Source: Gemmatimonadota bacterium (GTDB taxonomy: Bacteria; JAAXHH01). From it: DNA of 64,000 nucleotides. Under the pieces are notes generated by a model. That model did not search any database. It worked only from the letters and a program-made list of their open reading frames with translations, and was not told the origin of the DNA. Both the position numbers and the translations under genes were made by a program. Location of the stretch: positions 42,420 through 106,419 of the forward strand of contig VXRC01000047.1 in NCBI GenBank assembly GCA_009838645.1, in the 5' to 3' direction. Of this stretch, positions 7,580 to 19,246 are shown in pieces. Position 1 is the stretch's first letter. Each line of letters starts with the position of its first letter.

Positions 7580-8122
7580 ATGGCCAGCAAGTCAGACATC
7601 GCATACCGCTACGCCGGGGCGTGGCTGGAAGCCGCGGCGGAAACAGATACCCTGGACGCGGTGCGCGGGGAAATCACGGCTTTCGAGCAGTTGTGCCGGG
7701 ACTCGCAACCCTTCGTGGACTTCATCACGGACAAGGTCATACCCGCCGACGTAAAGCAACGCATGCTGGGTGAGATATTCGAAGGAAAAGTCCAGGACAT
7801 CACACTCAATTTCCTCTATCTGCTGGCTTCCAGGCGGCGGGCGCGCAACCTGCCGGAGATCCTGGACGCCTGCCGCACCATCCTGGACGAATGGGACGGC
7901 ATCGTAAACGCGGACGTCGTGAGCGCGGTGGCGCTGACCGACGGGCAGGAAGACGACTTGAAAAACAGGCTGGAAGCGCAGACAGGGCAGCGCGTTCGTA
8001 TGCGGACCACGGTAAACGAAGACCTGATCGGAGGATTCGTGGTGCGCGTGGGCGACCAGGTGTTCGACAGCAGCCTGGCGACCCAGCTCCAGCGGGTCCG
8101 GCAGGCGCTCGTTCGAAAATGA
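7580..8122 (+). CDS. atpH: F0F1 ATP synthase subunit delta
   Basis: Connects the peripheral stalk to the top of the alpha3beta3 head. The N-terminal helical domain begins IAYRYAGAWLEAA. The C-terminal part contains the conserved VNEDLIGGFVVRVGDQVFDSSLATQL. The length of 180 residues is normal. It starts 7 bases after atpF and is followed 6 bases later by atpA. Confidence 0.93.
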   Translation: MASKSDIAYRYAGAWLEAAAETDTLDAVRGEITAFEQLCRDSQPFVDFITDKVIPADVKQRMLGEIFEGKVQDITLNFLYLLASRRRARNLPEILDACRTILDEWDGIVNADVVSAVALTDGQEDDLKNRLEAQTGQRVRMRTTVNEDLIGGFVVRVGDQVFDSSLATQLQRVRQALVRK

Positions 8123-8128
8123 CCTTCG

Positions 8129-9673
8129 ATGGAGAAGACAATGGCGTTTGATGAAATAGCAATTCGTGCGGACGAGGTCTCCGAACTCCTCAAGCAGCAG
8201 GTGCTCGACTTCAAGCGAGAGGTCGACATCTACGAAACGGGTACCGCGCTCCAGGTGGGCGACGGGATTGCCCGCGTGCAGGGCCTCTCCAACGTGATGG
8301 CGAACGAACTGGTCGAGTTCCCCAACGACGTGGTGGGCATGGTGCTCAATCTTGAAGAAGATAACGTCGGGTGCATCCTCTTCGGGGACGACCAGCTGAT
8401 CAAGGAGGGCGATCCGGTCAAGCGGACGGGGCGGATCGTCGAGTGCGCCGTGGGCGACGGCCTGCTGGGCCGCGTGGTGGATTCCCTGGGCCGGCCGATA
8501 GATGGGAAGGGACCGGTCGTAGACGCGGACTCTCGCCCGATCGAGGCGAAGGCCCCCGGCGTGGTGCAGCGCCAGCCCGTGAACGAACCCATGTATACCG
8601 GCCTGAAGGTGATCGACAGCATGTTCCCCATCGGAAGGGGGCAGCGCGAGTTGATCATCGGCGACCGGCAGACGGGCAAGACGGCCGTGGCCCTGGACGC
8701 CATCATCAATCAGAAGGGCCAGGACGTGGTCTGCATCTACGTCGCCGTCGGCCAGAAGGGTTCCACGATCGCCAAGACGGTGGCGACCCTTGAAGAACAC
8801 GGCGCCATGGAGTACACCACCGTGGTCGTGGCCTCGGCCAGCACGCCGGCGCCGATGCAGTTCCTGGCGCCCTACGGCGGCGCGACCATGGGCGAGCACT
8901 ACCGCGACAACGGCAAGCACGCCCTCGTCATCTACGACGATCTGACCAAGCACGCGGTGGCCTACCGGCAGTTGTCGCTGAACCTGCGGCGGCCGCCGGG
9001 CCGCGAAGCCTATCCGGGGGACGTGTTCTACCTCCACTCCCGGCTCCTGGAGCGGGCGGCCAAGATGAGCGACGAATACGGTTCCGGATCGCTGACCGCG
9101 CTGCCCGTCATCGAGACCCAGTTCGGCGACGTGTCGACCTACATTCCGACCAACGTGATTTCCATCACCGACGGTCAGATCTTCCTGGAATCCAACCTGT
9201 TCTTCGCCGGTCAACGGCCGGCGGTGAACGTGGGCTTGTCGGTTTCCCGCGTGGGAGGCGCCGCGCAGATCAAGGCGATGAAATCGCGCCAGGTCGCCGG
9301 GTTGCTGAGAACGTCGCTGGCCCGGTACCGCGAACTGGAGGCCTTCGCCCGGTTCGGCACGTCGGGCCTGGACCAGACCACGCAGCGGGAGCTTCATCTG
9401 GGCGAGCGGCTGGTCGAACTGCTCAAGCAGCCCCAGTACCGGCCCATGGCGGTCGAGGAACAGATCCTCTCGCTCTACGTGGGCGTCAACGGGATGTTGA
9501 ACGACCTCGAGGTGGGCGAGGTGCAGCCCTTCGTGGCGGCCTTCCTCCAGCACATGGAGACGCATCATTCGGACGTGGGCCGCGAGATCCGGGAGACCAG
9601 GGAACTGAGCGAAGACACCGAGCAGCGCATCCGGAGCGCGGTCGAGGAATTCAGCAAGACGTACAACGTGTAG
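8129..9673 (+). CDS. atpA: F0F1 ATP synthase subunit alpha
   Basis: Non-catalytic nucleotide-binding subunit of the F1 head, 514 residues. The Walker [14 protein letters not shown], the signature [23 protein letters not shown], and the C-terminal helical domain are all intact. An internal ATG at codon 5 (MAFDEIAI) is an alternative start. The gene sits between delta and gamma in the classical order, with short spacers consistent with one long transcript. Confidence 0.97.
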   Translation: MEKTMAFDEIAIRADEVSELLKQQVLDFKREVDIYETGTALQVGDGIARVQGLSNVMANELVEFPNDVVGMVLNLEEDNVGCILFGDDQLIKEGDPVKRTGRIVECAVGDGLLGRVVDSLGRPIDGKGPVVDADSRPIEAKAPGVVQRQPVNEPMYTGLKVIDSMFPIGRGQRELIIGDRQTGKTAVALDAIINQKGQDVVCIYVAVGQKGSTIAKTVATLEEHGAMEYTTVVVASASTPAPMQFLAPYGGATMGEHYRDNGKHALVIYDDLTKHAVAYRQLSLNLRRPPGREAYPGDVFYLHSRLLERAAKMSDEYGSGSLTALPVIETQFGDVSTYIPTNVISITDGQIFLESNLFFAGQRPAVNVGLSVSRVGGAAQIKAMKSRQVAGLLRTSLARYRELEAFARFGTSGLDQTTQRELHLGERLVELLKQPQYRPMAVEEQILSLYVGVNGMLNDLEVGEVQPFVAAFLQHMETHHSDVGREIRETRELSEDTEQRIRSAVEEFSKTYNV

Positions 9674-9683
9674 AAAGGGCAAC

Positions 9684-11977
<2,294 letters not shown>

Positions 11978-11980
11978 ATC

Positions 11981-12382
11981 ATGGCAGGCGAATTCCCCCT
12001 GGTCATCGTAACGCCTTCCAGTATGGCCTATGAAGGCGAGGCGCGCAGCGTGCTGGCCCCGGGCACGGACGGCTATTTCGAGGTGCTGATCGGCCACGTG
12101 CCCATGCTCACCTCGCTGCGGCCCGGTGTCCTGACCATCCGAAACGACGAGGGCCGTACGCAGTATACCGTGTCCGGCGGATTCGTCGAAGTGCTTCGGG
12201 CCCAGGTGACGGTCCTGGCCGAGACCTTCGAAGAGGTCGGCGCCATCGACGTCGATAGGGCGAAGCAGGCCGAGGAACGAGCGCGCCAGCGCCTGGGATC
12301 GGACGAAGAAGGCGTCGACGTCGAACGGGCCAGGGCTTCGCTGGACCGGGCGCTCAACCGCATCAAGGCGACTCAGCAGTAG
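11981..12382 (+). CDS. atpC: F0F1 ATP synthase subunit epsilon
   Basis: Regulatory rotor subunit, 133 residues, starting 3 bases after atpD. The N-terminal beta-sandwich contains GYFEVLIGHVPMLTSLRPGVL and YTVSGGFVEV. The C-terminal helical hairpin (QAEERARQRL onward) is present, so the inhibitory up-conformation is possible. It completes the operon. A modest CCTCC/GGAGG hairpin follows at about 12384-12402 but lacks a T-run, so I do not call it a terminator. Confidence 0.94.
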   Translation: MAGEFPLVIVTPSSMAYEGEARSVLAPGTDGYFEVLIGHVPMLTSLRPGVLTIRNDEGRTQYTVSGGFVEVLRAQVTVLAETFEEVGAIDVDRAKQAEERARQRLGSDEEGVDVERARASLDRALNRIKATQQ

Positions 12383-12427
12383 TCCTCCCGCTGCAAGGAG
12401 GCGACCCGGCATCAGCCCTCACGCTGC

Positions 12428-13435
12428 GTGGCCTACAATCCCATGAACCCTATAGGCAGTGGTGTCGAACTGGACCTCGTCCCGGTCGCCTGCGCGATGT
12501 GCGGAAGCTCGGAAACGAAACCGCGGGCGGTCTTCGAGGGATACGACTACGAGTACCGCTCCTGCGACAACCGGTTCCGGTTCGTCGCGTGCTCGGACTG
12601 CGGGCACGTGTACCTGTCGCCGCGAGTCCGGATGCGGGACATCGATCGTATCTATCCGAGGAACTACACGCTTCGCGTCACGGAAACCCAGTATCCGCCG
12701 TTCGCTCCGTTCAGGTGGCTGAAACTCAACGTACTCGACCGGGGATGGAACCGAAAAGTGATCGCGCATCTCCGGGCCGGTTCCCGGGTGCTCGATATCG
12801 GCGCGGGGTTCGGCGGGAACCTGACCTACCTGGCGAAACTTGCGCCTTTTCCACTCAAACTCTTCGCCAACGACCTCAAATTCGAACCGGAAGCCCGTTC
12901 ATTTCTTTCCGACCGCGGCGTGACGTTAATCGAAGGACCTGTCGAGGAGGTACAGTGCGAGGAGCGGTTCGATGCCATCATCTGCCAACATGCCATCGAA
13001 CACGTGACCGATCCCGGACGGCTGGTCCGATGGATTTCGGATCATCTCGCGCCGGGAGGCGTTTTATATCTGGAAACACCCGATCTGAACGCGCTGTCCC
13101 GTTTCATCTTCAAGAACCAGTGGCAGGCCCTGAGTACCCCTCGGCACTTCCACTTGTTTTCCCGAAAGGACCTCGCGGCCTGCGTCCGCGAATGCGACCT
13201 GGAGATCGCGTTCCACGGCGCCATCGTCGAAGCGAGTCATTGGCCGGGTAGCCTCCGCATCAAGCTGGGCATGGAACCCCACGCTCCCCGCTCGACCGGA
13301 TTGCTGTACCGCATCATCAGTTACGACAACTTTCTCATCAAGTCGGTGTGCTGCATGATCGATCTGATGGCCATATGGCTGGGACTGTCCACGGTGACCC
13401 AGGCACTGATCGCCCGGAAACCGGCGGCAGCATGA
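12428..13435 (+). CDS. Class I SAM-dependent methyltransferase with N-terminal Cys4 zinc-binding region
   Basis: A 335-residue protein. Two CxxC pairs (C22/C25 and C55/C58) suggest a zinc knuckle like that in Methyltransf_23/C-methyltransferase-type proteins. The SAM-binding motif VLDIGAGFGG is at about residues 121-130, and ICQHAIEHVTDPG is the post-I acidic/His motif. The C-terminus has hydrophobic stretches that might touch the membrane. It starts with GTG about 45 bases after atpC, on the same strand, but nothing suggests a role in ATP synthase. Such enzymes often modify sugars or lipids, and the substrate is unknown. Confidence 0.75.
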   Translation: MAYNPMNPIGSGVELDLVPVACAMCGSSETKPRAVFEGYDYEYRSCDNRFRFVACSDCGHVYLSPRVRMRDIDRIYPRNYTLRVTETQYPPFAPFRWLKLNVLDRGWNRKVIAHLRAGSRVLDIGAGFGGNLTYLAKLAPFPLKLFANDLKFEPEARSFLSDRGVTLIEGPVEEVQCEERFDAIICQHAIEHVTDPGRLVRWISDHLAPGGVLYLETPDLNALSRFIFKNQWQALSTPRHFHLFSRKDLAACVRECDLEIAFHGAIVEASHWPGSLRIKLGMEPHAPRSTGLLYRIISYDNFLIKSVCCMIDLMAIWLGLSTVTQALIARKPAAA

Positions 13436-13451
13436 CGGGCGCGAGGTGGCG

Positions 13452-13481
13452 GTGCCGCGGAACCGCGTGCCGCGGAACCGC
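13452..13481. repeat. 15-bp tandem repeat, two copies, between convergent genes
   Basis: A 15-base unit beginning GTGCCGCGGAACCGC occupies 13452-13466 and is repeated exactly at 13467-13481, in the short gap between the convergent methyltransferase and aldolase genes. Three other intergenic arrays in the window share this 15-bp period. Confidence 0.85.
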
Positions 13482-13493
13482 GTCGTCCGGCGC

Positions 13494-14270
13494 CTAGTTC
13501 CGCAGAAACGCCATCGCTTCGACCGCCCGCCGGAACCCGTCCTTCAACACCTGCTCGTCGCCTCCCACGAGCAGCAGACGCACGCCTTCTTGCACCTGGC
13601 GACGGACGTTCTCCTCGTCATCCATGGAACCGAGCAGGGGATGGCCCACGGGCTTTCCCGTTCGCTGACCGGCTTTCCGCACGCGGCGGAGCGCGTCGAT
13701 ATACTTCGGATGGTCGAACCGGAAGGGAATTCCCAGGGAAATACACAGGTCCACGGGACCCACGATACAGCCGTCCACGCCCTCCACGGCCATGATGCCG
13801 TCGATGTTCCCTACCGATTCGGCCGACTCGATGATCGGTACGTACATCACCATGTCGTCAATTTCAGCGGTATATTCCTTTTCGAACAGTCCATAACCCG
13901 CGGCGCGGTGAGGACCCCATCCCCTTGTGCCGCGCGGCGGATAGCGGCAGGCATCGGCCCCCAGCTTCACCTCCTCCGGCGTATTTACGAAGGGGACGAC
14001 GATGCCCATGGCGCCCATGTCGAGGTACAGCTTGATCAGGTCCGGGTCCGTGCGGGTGATCCGGACGATCGGCGTGGCCGGCGTGCAACACGCCGCCTGG
14101 ATCTGGGCCTGCACGGCCACCGGCGTCTGCGGCGCGTGCTCCGTGTCGATCAGGATCCAGTCGAACCCGGCCAGGCCGGCCAGTTCCGCAATGGCGGGAG
14201 ATCCGAATCGAAGCTGAATCCCGAAAGCGGGATTCCCTTCGTCCAGCAGTGTCCTGAGGCGGCTGTTCAT
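13494..14270 (-). CDS. HpcH/HpaI family aldolase
   Basis: A 258-residue class II (metal-dependent) pyruvate aldolase-like TIM barrel of the HpaI/GarL/RhmA group, which cleaves 2-keto-3-deoxy acids or related diacids into pyruvate or glyoxylate plus an aldehyde. Supporting motifs: FDWILIDTEHAP, GAMGIVVPFVNTPEE, RGWGPHRAAGYG, and VPIIESAESVGN with the metal-ligand Glu, then GPVDLCISLG. It overlaps the upstream PhyH gene by 4 bases (ATGA), indicating an operon. The substrate is not predictable from sequence alone. Confidence 0.88.
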   Translation of the reverse strand: MNSRLRTLLDEGNPAFGIQLRFGSPAIAELAGLAGFDWILIDTEHAPQTPVAVQAQIQAACCTPATPIVRITRTDPDLIKLYLDMGAMGIVVPFVNTPEEVKLGADACRYPPRGTRGWGPHRAAGYGLFEKEYTAEIDDMVMYVPIIESAESVGNIDGIMAVEGVDGCIVGPVDLCISLGIPFRFDHPKYIDALRRVRKAGQRTGKPVGHPLLGSMDDEENVRRQVQEGVRLLLVGGDEQVLKDGFRRAVEAMAFLRN

Positions 14271-15070
14271 TGTGATTCGCCGCCCACGACGTCCTGGAAG
14301 AAACCTAGCTCGAGGAGGCGGTCAAGCCAGCGTTGCCTCTTCGGACTGCCATCGGCGTTTGCGATCCAGTACGGGTCGACGAGGGGATCGCCGGGCCGGT
14401 GGTACGTGGTGGTCGCCTTGCCGTTGCTCGCCCCCTGCTTCCGGGTTGCCTCGAGTTCCTCCGGTGTACCGGGATTGTTGTAGTATACACAGGTGCACAT
14501 GCGCCGGTCGTTGGACCCTCCGTAGCTGGCGTGCCACAACCTCAGATCGAATCCGACCACGTCCCCCGGTTCCGATGCGCAGACGTGGGACGGCACATCC
14601 TCGATGGGCAGGCCGAATTCGGGCATGCCCCGTTTCAATTCGTCGTGGTAGGGATTTCGGTGGGAACCCGGAATGACGCGCAGCGCCCCGGTCTCCGGTC
14701 CGACGGGTTGCAGGTAGTAGGCGAACTTGATGCCGTACTGGTGGATGCTGTGAGTATCCGGATGCCATCTCGTATCGCCCACGTACCGGTTCGCGTCGGA
14801 CGCGACCCCCAGCGTATCGGCGCCATAGAGTTGCTCGGCGATACCGCACAGTCGTCCGTCCTCCAGCAGGCTCGCGAAGAAGGGCGTGGATCTGCCCATC
14901 ATCGTGACCCAGTGGCGGACCTTGCCGTCGAAGGGCAGGTGACGGTAGGCGGCTTTCAGGCCGTGGTCGAACTCCTTGTTGATCACGGCCAGTTCGTCCG
15001 GCGTGAAGACCTGGCGCAATACGACGAAACCGAAGGTCTTGTAGTGCCGGTACTGTTGTTCGGTCAACAT
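14267..15070 (-). CDS. Phytanoyl-CoA dioxygenase (PhyH) family protein
   Basis: A 267-residue Fe(II)/2-oxoglutarate-dependent oxygenase. The iron triad is visible as H-x-D in RWHPDTHS and a distal His in RLWHASYGG, followed by a 2-oxoglutarate-binding Arg region (NDRRMCTCVYY). The double-stranded beta-helix core includes GALRVIPGSHRNP. The 4-base overlap with the aldolase suggests sequential catabolic steps, for example hydroxylation and then C-C cleavage. A second PhyH gene lies at 58314-59153; PhyH families are expanded in some marine FCB lineages. Confidence 0.85.
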   Translation of the reverse strand: MLTEQQYRHYKTFGFVVLRQVFTPDELAVINKEFDHGLKAAYRHLPFDGKVRHWVTMMGRSTPFFASLLEDGRLCGIAEQLYGADTLGVASDANRYVGDTRWHPDTHSIHQYGIKFAYYLQPVGPETGALRVIPGSHRNPYHDELKRGMPEFGLPIEDVPSHVCASEPGDVVGFDLRLWHASYGGSNDRRMCTCVYYNNPGTPEELEATRKQGASNGKATTTYHRPGDPLVDPYWIANADGSPKRQRWLDRLLELGFFQDVVGGESQ

Positions 15071-15103
15071 GACGCGGCTCCTTCATCTCCAGGTTGCGGA
15101 TTC

Positions 15104-15817
15104 CTATAAACGGCGCAATATACGCTGCAGGCGCAGCCACCAGACGATCCAGACCGCTTCGTTGATCACGCCCTGGGAAAGCTTCGAGGTACCCGAACGC
15201 CGGTCTACGAAGATGATGGGAATTTCACGCATGCGGTATCCCTTGCGCCAGCACCGGAAGTTCATCTCGATCTGGAAGGCGTACCCGTCGGACCGAACGC
15301 TGTCCAGGTCGATATGTTCGAGTACTTCCCGCCGGAAGCACTTGAATCCCGACGTGGTGTCCCGGATGGTCATGCCCGTGATCACGCGGGTATAGATGTT
15401 GGCGATATAGCTGAGCAATAGCCGGGACATGGGCCAGTTCACCACGTTGATGCCGCTGATGTACCGGGAACCGATCACCACGTCGCAGGACGCGATCTCC
15501 TCGATGAACTCGGGGATCGTGGCGGGGTCGTGGGAGAAGTCCGCATCCATCTCGAATACGCAGTCCACGTCCTGCTGGATGGCGTGCTTGAAACCCGCCA
15601 CGTAGGCGGAGCCCAACCCCAGCTTCTCGGGTCGATGCAAGACGCTGATTCTCTCGTTCTCCGCGGCCATTCTATCGGCCAGCTTTCCCGTCCCGTCCGG
15701 CGAGTTGTCATCCACCACGAGCACCCGGACATCCGGATCCAGTGCCATCAATTCGGGCAGAAGCCGCCGCATGTTCTCGAGTTCGTTGTAGGTGGGGACG
15801 ATGATCAGGGATTTCAT
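15104..15817 (-). CDS. Polyprenol-phosphate mannosyltransferase (DPM1-like GT2)
   Basis: A 237-residue GT2 enzyme that would transfer mannose or a similar sugar from its GDP form to polyprenyl phosphate at the cytosolic membrane face. Motifs: IIVPTYNELENM, VVDDNSPDGTG, the metal-binding FEMDADFSHDP, GSRYISG, and the late IPIIFVDRRSGTSK, all typical of DPM1. There is no obvious C-terminal transmembrane domain beyond the short hydrophobic IVWWLRLQ end. It lies directly downstream of the YfhO-like gene, which could use its lipid-linked sugar. Confidence 0.87.
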   Translation of the reverse strand: MKSLIIVPTYNELENMRRLLPELMALDPDVRVLVVDDNSPDGTGKLADRMAAENERISVLHRPEKLGLGSAYVAGFKHAIQQDVDCVFEMDADFSHDPATIPEFIEEIASCDVVIGSRYISGINVVNWPMSRLLLSYIANIYTRVITGMTIRDTTSGFKCFRREVLEHIDLDSVRSDGYAFQIEMNFRCWRKGYRMREIPIIFVDRRSGTSKLSQGVINEAVWIVWWLRLQRILRRL

Positions 15818-15832
15818 GGTTTCCGGTCGGTT

Positions 15833-18298
15833 TCAGGCCCGGTTCTTCAGGTTTTTTCTGATGCGCATGGCACCCGCGGCGATCAACCCGGCCAGCACCA
15901 GCGCGCTGGCGATCCGGCTCACCAGGTGGCCCGCCGTGAAGCTCGCCGGTTCGAACGTCATGACCACCTCGTGGCGCCCCTCCGGGACGGCCACGGAGCG
16001 AAGCACGTAGTTGGTTTGGAGTATTTCGGCAGGATGACCGTCCATTGTGGCCCGCCACCCGGCTGGATAGTAGATCTCGCTCAATACCAGCAGACAACGC
16101 GCGGCCGCATCCACGGTCATCTCGATGCGGTGCGGCGTGTGAAGCGTGATCTCCACCGATGAATTACCCAGCGGACCGAGTTGGTCCCCGACGGCATTTT
16201 CCAGTATCGCGTATTCGCCGGGACGGAACCCGGGATCTCTCATCGCTTCGAAGATGGCGTCCTTCTCGGCGATGACGCGCACGCTGTCCACCAGGAAGGC
16301 CCTCGGCAGTGCGGTCTCGTTCCGGTAGAGGTAACTGCCTTCGGACTCGACCAAGGAAGTAAGTCCTTCGGCCTGAAGGGGTTGCCGGGAAACCAGGTAC
16401 CTGGTATTCAGCATGTTCAGCACCGGAAAAGAACTGAACCCGACCTCGTCCATGAGTTCCTGGTAGACCCCCAGTTTCGCCGCGTGGTAGCCTCCGATGC
16501 TGGAGATGCCGAAGTAGCCGAACTCATTCGAAGAGAATTCGGAGAGCGGCAGGATGCGATAGGGGCCGGGATCGTCTTTCAGTGCCTTCACGACTTCGGT
16601 TTCCCGTGCGGCATAGTAGGCTTCGATCCGCGCGGGATCATCCTCGGGGTTCACGACCCGAGAGGCTACGAGCAAAAGATCGACGACGACCAGGGCGCCC
16701 AACCCCGCGGCCAACAGCCTGGGACTCGTCTTGCGGGTGGCATAGATCAATGCGGACGCCGCGCAAAGCAAAAGCACCATGATCCACAAGTCGCCCATGA
16801 GCCGATAGAAACGCATTGCATTGACTCCGGCATGGTAATCGGCGTTGGTCACCATGGCGCTGCGTGCCCCGTGCGCTGCGTCGGCCTCTGTGTAGACGCC
16901 AGTCATGAAGGACTGGAAGGAGGATTCGAACACGGTCAGCGCCAGGACGAGCAGCAGTGCCCCACCCGCGACGACACACAGCCTTTTCGCGAAACTCCCA
17001 AGCGTGTCTTTGCCTGCCCGCATACGCTCGAGCAGTGCATGCACGCCGTAACCGGCGAGGAGCGCTACGGCGAACTGCGACAGGACAAGGATCATGACGG
17101 GCGCGCGGAACTTGCCGAAGAAGGGTACGAAATGGAGCATGACGTAGGATACGGGCGGCAGGTGCCGTCCAAAGGACACCAGGAGGGCCAGGACCGCCGC
17201 GATGACCAGGAACAGGGTCATGCGCGATCTGTTCAGCACGATGCCCGCCACGGCCAGGACCACGACGACGATGCCCAGGTAGTTCGGGAAATCGGTAAAC
17301 GGCATGTCGCCCCAGTAAAGGGGACCGCCGAAACCGGCAAAGGATGGGATGATGAAGGTCAGGATTTCAACCGGCGGGAACGACCAGCTCGTGGCGAAGG
17401 GCACGTTCACATCGCTGCCCCCCACGGAAAGGCCGCGGGCGGAGTGCTGCGCGTATTCCTGCATGGGCAAGACCAGCACGGCCGCGACGGCAACGGCCAG
17501 TACGACGCCGCCGGCAAACAGCGCGGATTTCCTGACTATACGGCCTGCGGACGTTTTGTCTCGCAGGTCGTTCACCACCGCGTAAACGGCGTACAGGCCG
17601 ATTAACATGGCCGTGTAGAAGGCAATCTGCGGATGGAAGGAACTCAGCTGAGAGCCCAGGGCCGCACCGAGCAACAACATGTCGAAGGGCCGTCCGCGGT
17701 CAAAGACGCGGTACGCGGCCAGGAATACCAGCGGTACGTGCATGAAGCAGATGAACCGGTTGGCATGTTCAGTGGCCATCATGTGGGTGGAAAAGACGAA
17801 GGCCGTCGCCGCGACGAAAGATGCCGGCCCGGAGAGCGACAAAGCGCGCGCAAGAAAGAACATGGACACTGCGCCGAGAAGCAGGTGGAAGAAGAATCGT
17901 CCGTGCAGCGCGTCGATGAGCCGGTCCGGCAGGACGGCGTTGACCAGGGCTTCGAAACTGTACTGCAGATGGTGATATGTGCCGCTGGCCTGGAAGGGCA
18001 TGCCGCCGAAGATGTGGGGGTACCAGAGCGGCGTTTCGTCGAACGCTTCTTCGAAATCCTGCGCGAAACGGTCAAATGGTATGGCCTGTCCGATGAAATC
18101 GGGCCGGATGTCCACCTTCCCCTCGAGGATGTAGCCGCGATACACGAAGACGGCAAGCGCCGCGATGATCAGGCACAGCAGGAGATTCCCTAGATAAGGT
18201 TGGAGCTTTCGGGCTTTCGGGCTTCCTGGCCGACCGGTGGTCACGCTCGTTCTACGCTGCCCTGAAGTTGTAGCAGTGGATTTGCGTTTCGCCATCAC
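15833..18298 (-). CDS. YfhO-family multispanning membrane protein (GT-C-like)
   Basis: An 821-residue protein with about 12 predicted membrane helices and a soluble C-terminal beta-rich domain ending in another membrane helix, the layout of YfhO proteins. The first extracytoplasmic loop carries DIRPDFIGQAIPFDRF and DETPLWYPHIFGGMPF, conserved in the family and similar to acidic GT-C active-site loops. YfhO proteins glycosylate lipoteichoic acid in Firmicutes; here, next to a DPM1-like gene, a lipid-linked sugar transferase role is inferred. The N-terminus is Lys/Arg/Ser/Thr-rich and cytosolic. Confidence 0.8.
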   Translation of the reverse strand: MMAKRKSTATTSGQRRTSVTTGRPGSPKARKLQPYLGNLLLCLIIAALAVFVYRGYILEGKVDIRPDFIGQAIPFDRFAQDFEEAFDETPLWYPHIFGGMPFQASGTYHHLQYSFEALVNAVLPDRLIDALHGRFFFHLLLGAVSMFFLARALSLSGPASFVAATAFVFSTHMMATEHANRFICFMHVPLVFLAAYRVFDRGRPFDMLLLGAALGSQLSSFHPQIAFYTAMLIGLYAVYAVVNDLRDKTSAGRIVRKSALFAGGVVLAVAVAAVLVLPMQEYAQHSARGLSVGGSDVNVPFATSWSFPPVEILTFIIPSFAGFGGPLYWGDMPFTDFPNYLGIVVVVLAVAGIVLNRSRMTLFLVIAAVLALLVSFGRHLPPVSYVMLHFVPFFGKFRAPVMILVLSQFAVALLAGYGVHALLERMRAGKDTLGSFAKRLCVVAGGALLLVLALTVFESSFQSFMTGVYTEADAAHGARSAMVTNADYHAGVNAMRFYRLMGDLWIMVLLLCAASALIYATRKTSPRLLAAGLGALVVVDLLLVASRVVNPEDDPARIEAYYAARETEVVKALKDDPGPYRILPLSEFSSNEFGYFGISSIGGYHAAKLGVYQELMDEVGFSSFPVLNMLNTRYLVSRQPLQAEGLTSLVESEGSYLYRNETALPRAFLVDSVRVIAEKDAIFEAMRDPGFRPGEYAILENAVGDQLGPLGNSSVEITLHTPHRIEMTVDAAARCLLVLSEIYYPAGWRATMDGHPAEILQTNYVLRSVAVPEGRHEVVMTFEPASFTAGHLVSRIASALVLAGLIAAGAMRIRKNLKNRA

Positions 18299-18322
18299 GA
18301 TGCTCTATCGGTGGTATATGTG

Positions 18323-19243
18323 TTACGAATGGTTACGAAGGTAATGGTACGGCACCGCAAAGTCTACTATGTGCCTGCTTCTTATTTGCTTTAGTGGTCG
18401 TGTGGAGTATGCGGTCGTGTCCTTAAAGATTACAAACATCATACTATTGTAGGACATAACGCGACTGGCAAAGCTATCCAGGTGGATCAGGAACTCCATC
18501 GAACGTTGCCCAAACAGGACTCGTAACAAAGGCAATGAGCGGTTGTAAAGATTCCACAAAGGCTTGAAACGACTATGGTTACGTGGCATCGCTTCTACAA
18601 TTAACCCCAAAGGCTTTAAAAACGGGTTGTTCATTTTTGTTCGGGTAATATCAAACCCGCGAGACTCAAGGTAATCAAGTGAACTTAAGCTAAATGATCG
18701 TAAATGGGCATGTGGTTGGGTGCGATGTTTCTCTACATGTTTTTGGGACTCATGAGGGAGCGTAATGATCACCGCTTTTCTACTTACACGAACCAATTGC
18801 TCCACGGCCGTTTCGAAATCCTGAACGTGTTCCAGCACTTCACTACACAACACGATGTCAAAGGAATCTGTCTCAAAAGGCAGGTCCTGAACGTCTATGG
18901 CTTGAGAATCTACATTGTATATCTCATCCGCTCGATCGCATGCTTCTTGAGACAAATCGCAACTTTTTACGCCTGCGCCAAAAAGATGTCGTACCATCGC
19001 GCCTTTATAGCCTTCCGCGCCGCCCACATCAATGAGGCTTTCGAAGGTAAAGTGAGACAGCATATGCATAATGTGATATGTAATTATATATCGATGCAGC
19101 AGGCTTTTTTCACAATGCCCCATGCGGAAGCCATAGATTGGCTGATGGGCAAAATAGACGCCCTGACTATCGGTCTGCCTGAATCTAACGTCGAGCCAGT
19201 CCCGGGTTTTCTGTGTGTAATCATTCATAAAGCAGGTTTTCAT
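18323..19243 (-). CDS. Class I SAM-dependent methyltransferase in a low-GC patch
   Basis: A 306-residue methyltransferase. SLIDVGGAEGYKGAMV is the SAM-binding motif I, LPFETDSFDIVLCSEVLEHVQD is motifs II/III, and AVIITLPHE follows. The gene is visibly poorer in G and C than its neighbours (several lines are near 45 percent by eye against roughly 65 elsewhere) and uses more AT-ending codons, consistent with recent horizontal acquisition. Its position between a YfhO-like protein and a GT2 enzyme suggests methylation of a glycan or of a lipid-linked precursor. It ends 25 bases before the YfhO-like start. Confidence 0.8.
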   Translation of the reverse strand: MKTCFMNDYTQKTRDWLDVRFRQTDSQGVYFAHQPIYGFRMGHCEKSLLHRYIITYHIMHMLSHFTFESLIDVGGAEGYKGAMVRHLFGAGVKSCDLSQEACDRADEIYNVDSQAIDVQDLPFETDSFDIVLCSEVLEHVQDFETAVEQLVRVSRKAVIITLPHESQKHVEKHRTQPHAHLRSFSLSSLDYLESRGFDITRTKMNNPFLKPLGLIVEAMPRNHSRFKPLWNLYNRSLPLLRVLFGQRSMEFLIHLDSFASRVMSYNSMMFVIFKDTTAYSTRPLKQIRSRHIVDFAVPYHYLRNHS

Positions 19244-19246
19244 CCT

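Noticed and set aside
12384..12402. CCTCC/GGAGG hairpin after atpC as an intrinsic terminator.
   Set aside because: The stem is only 5 bp and no T-run follows.
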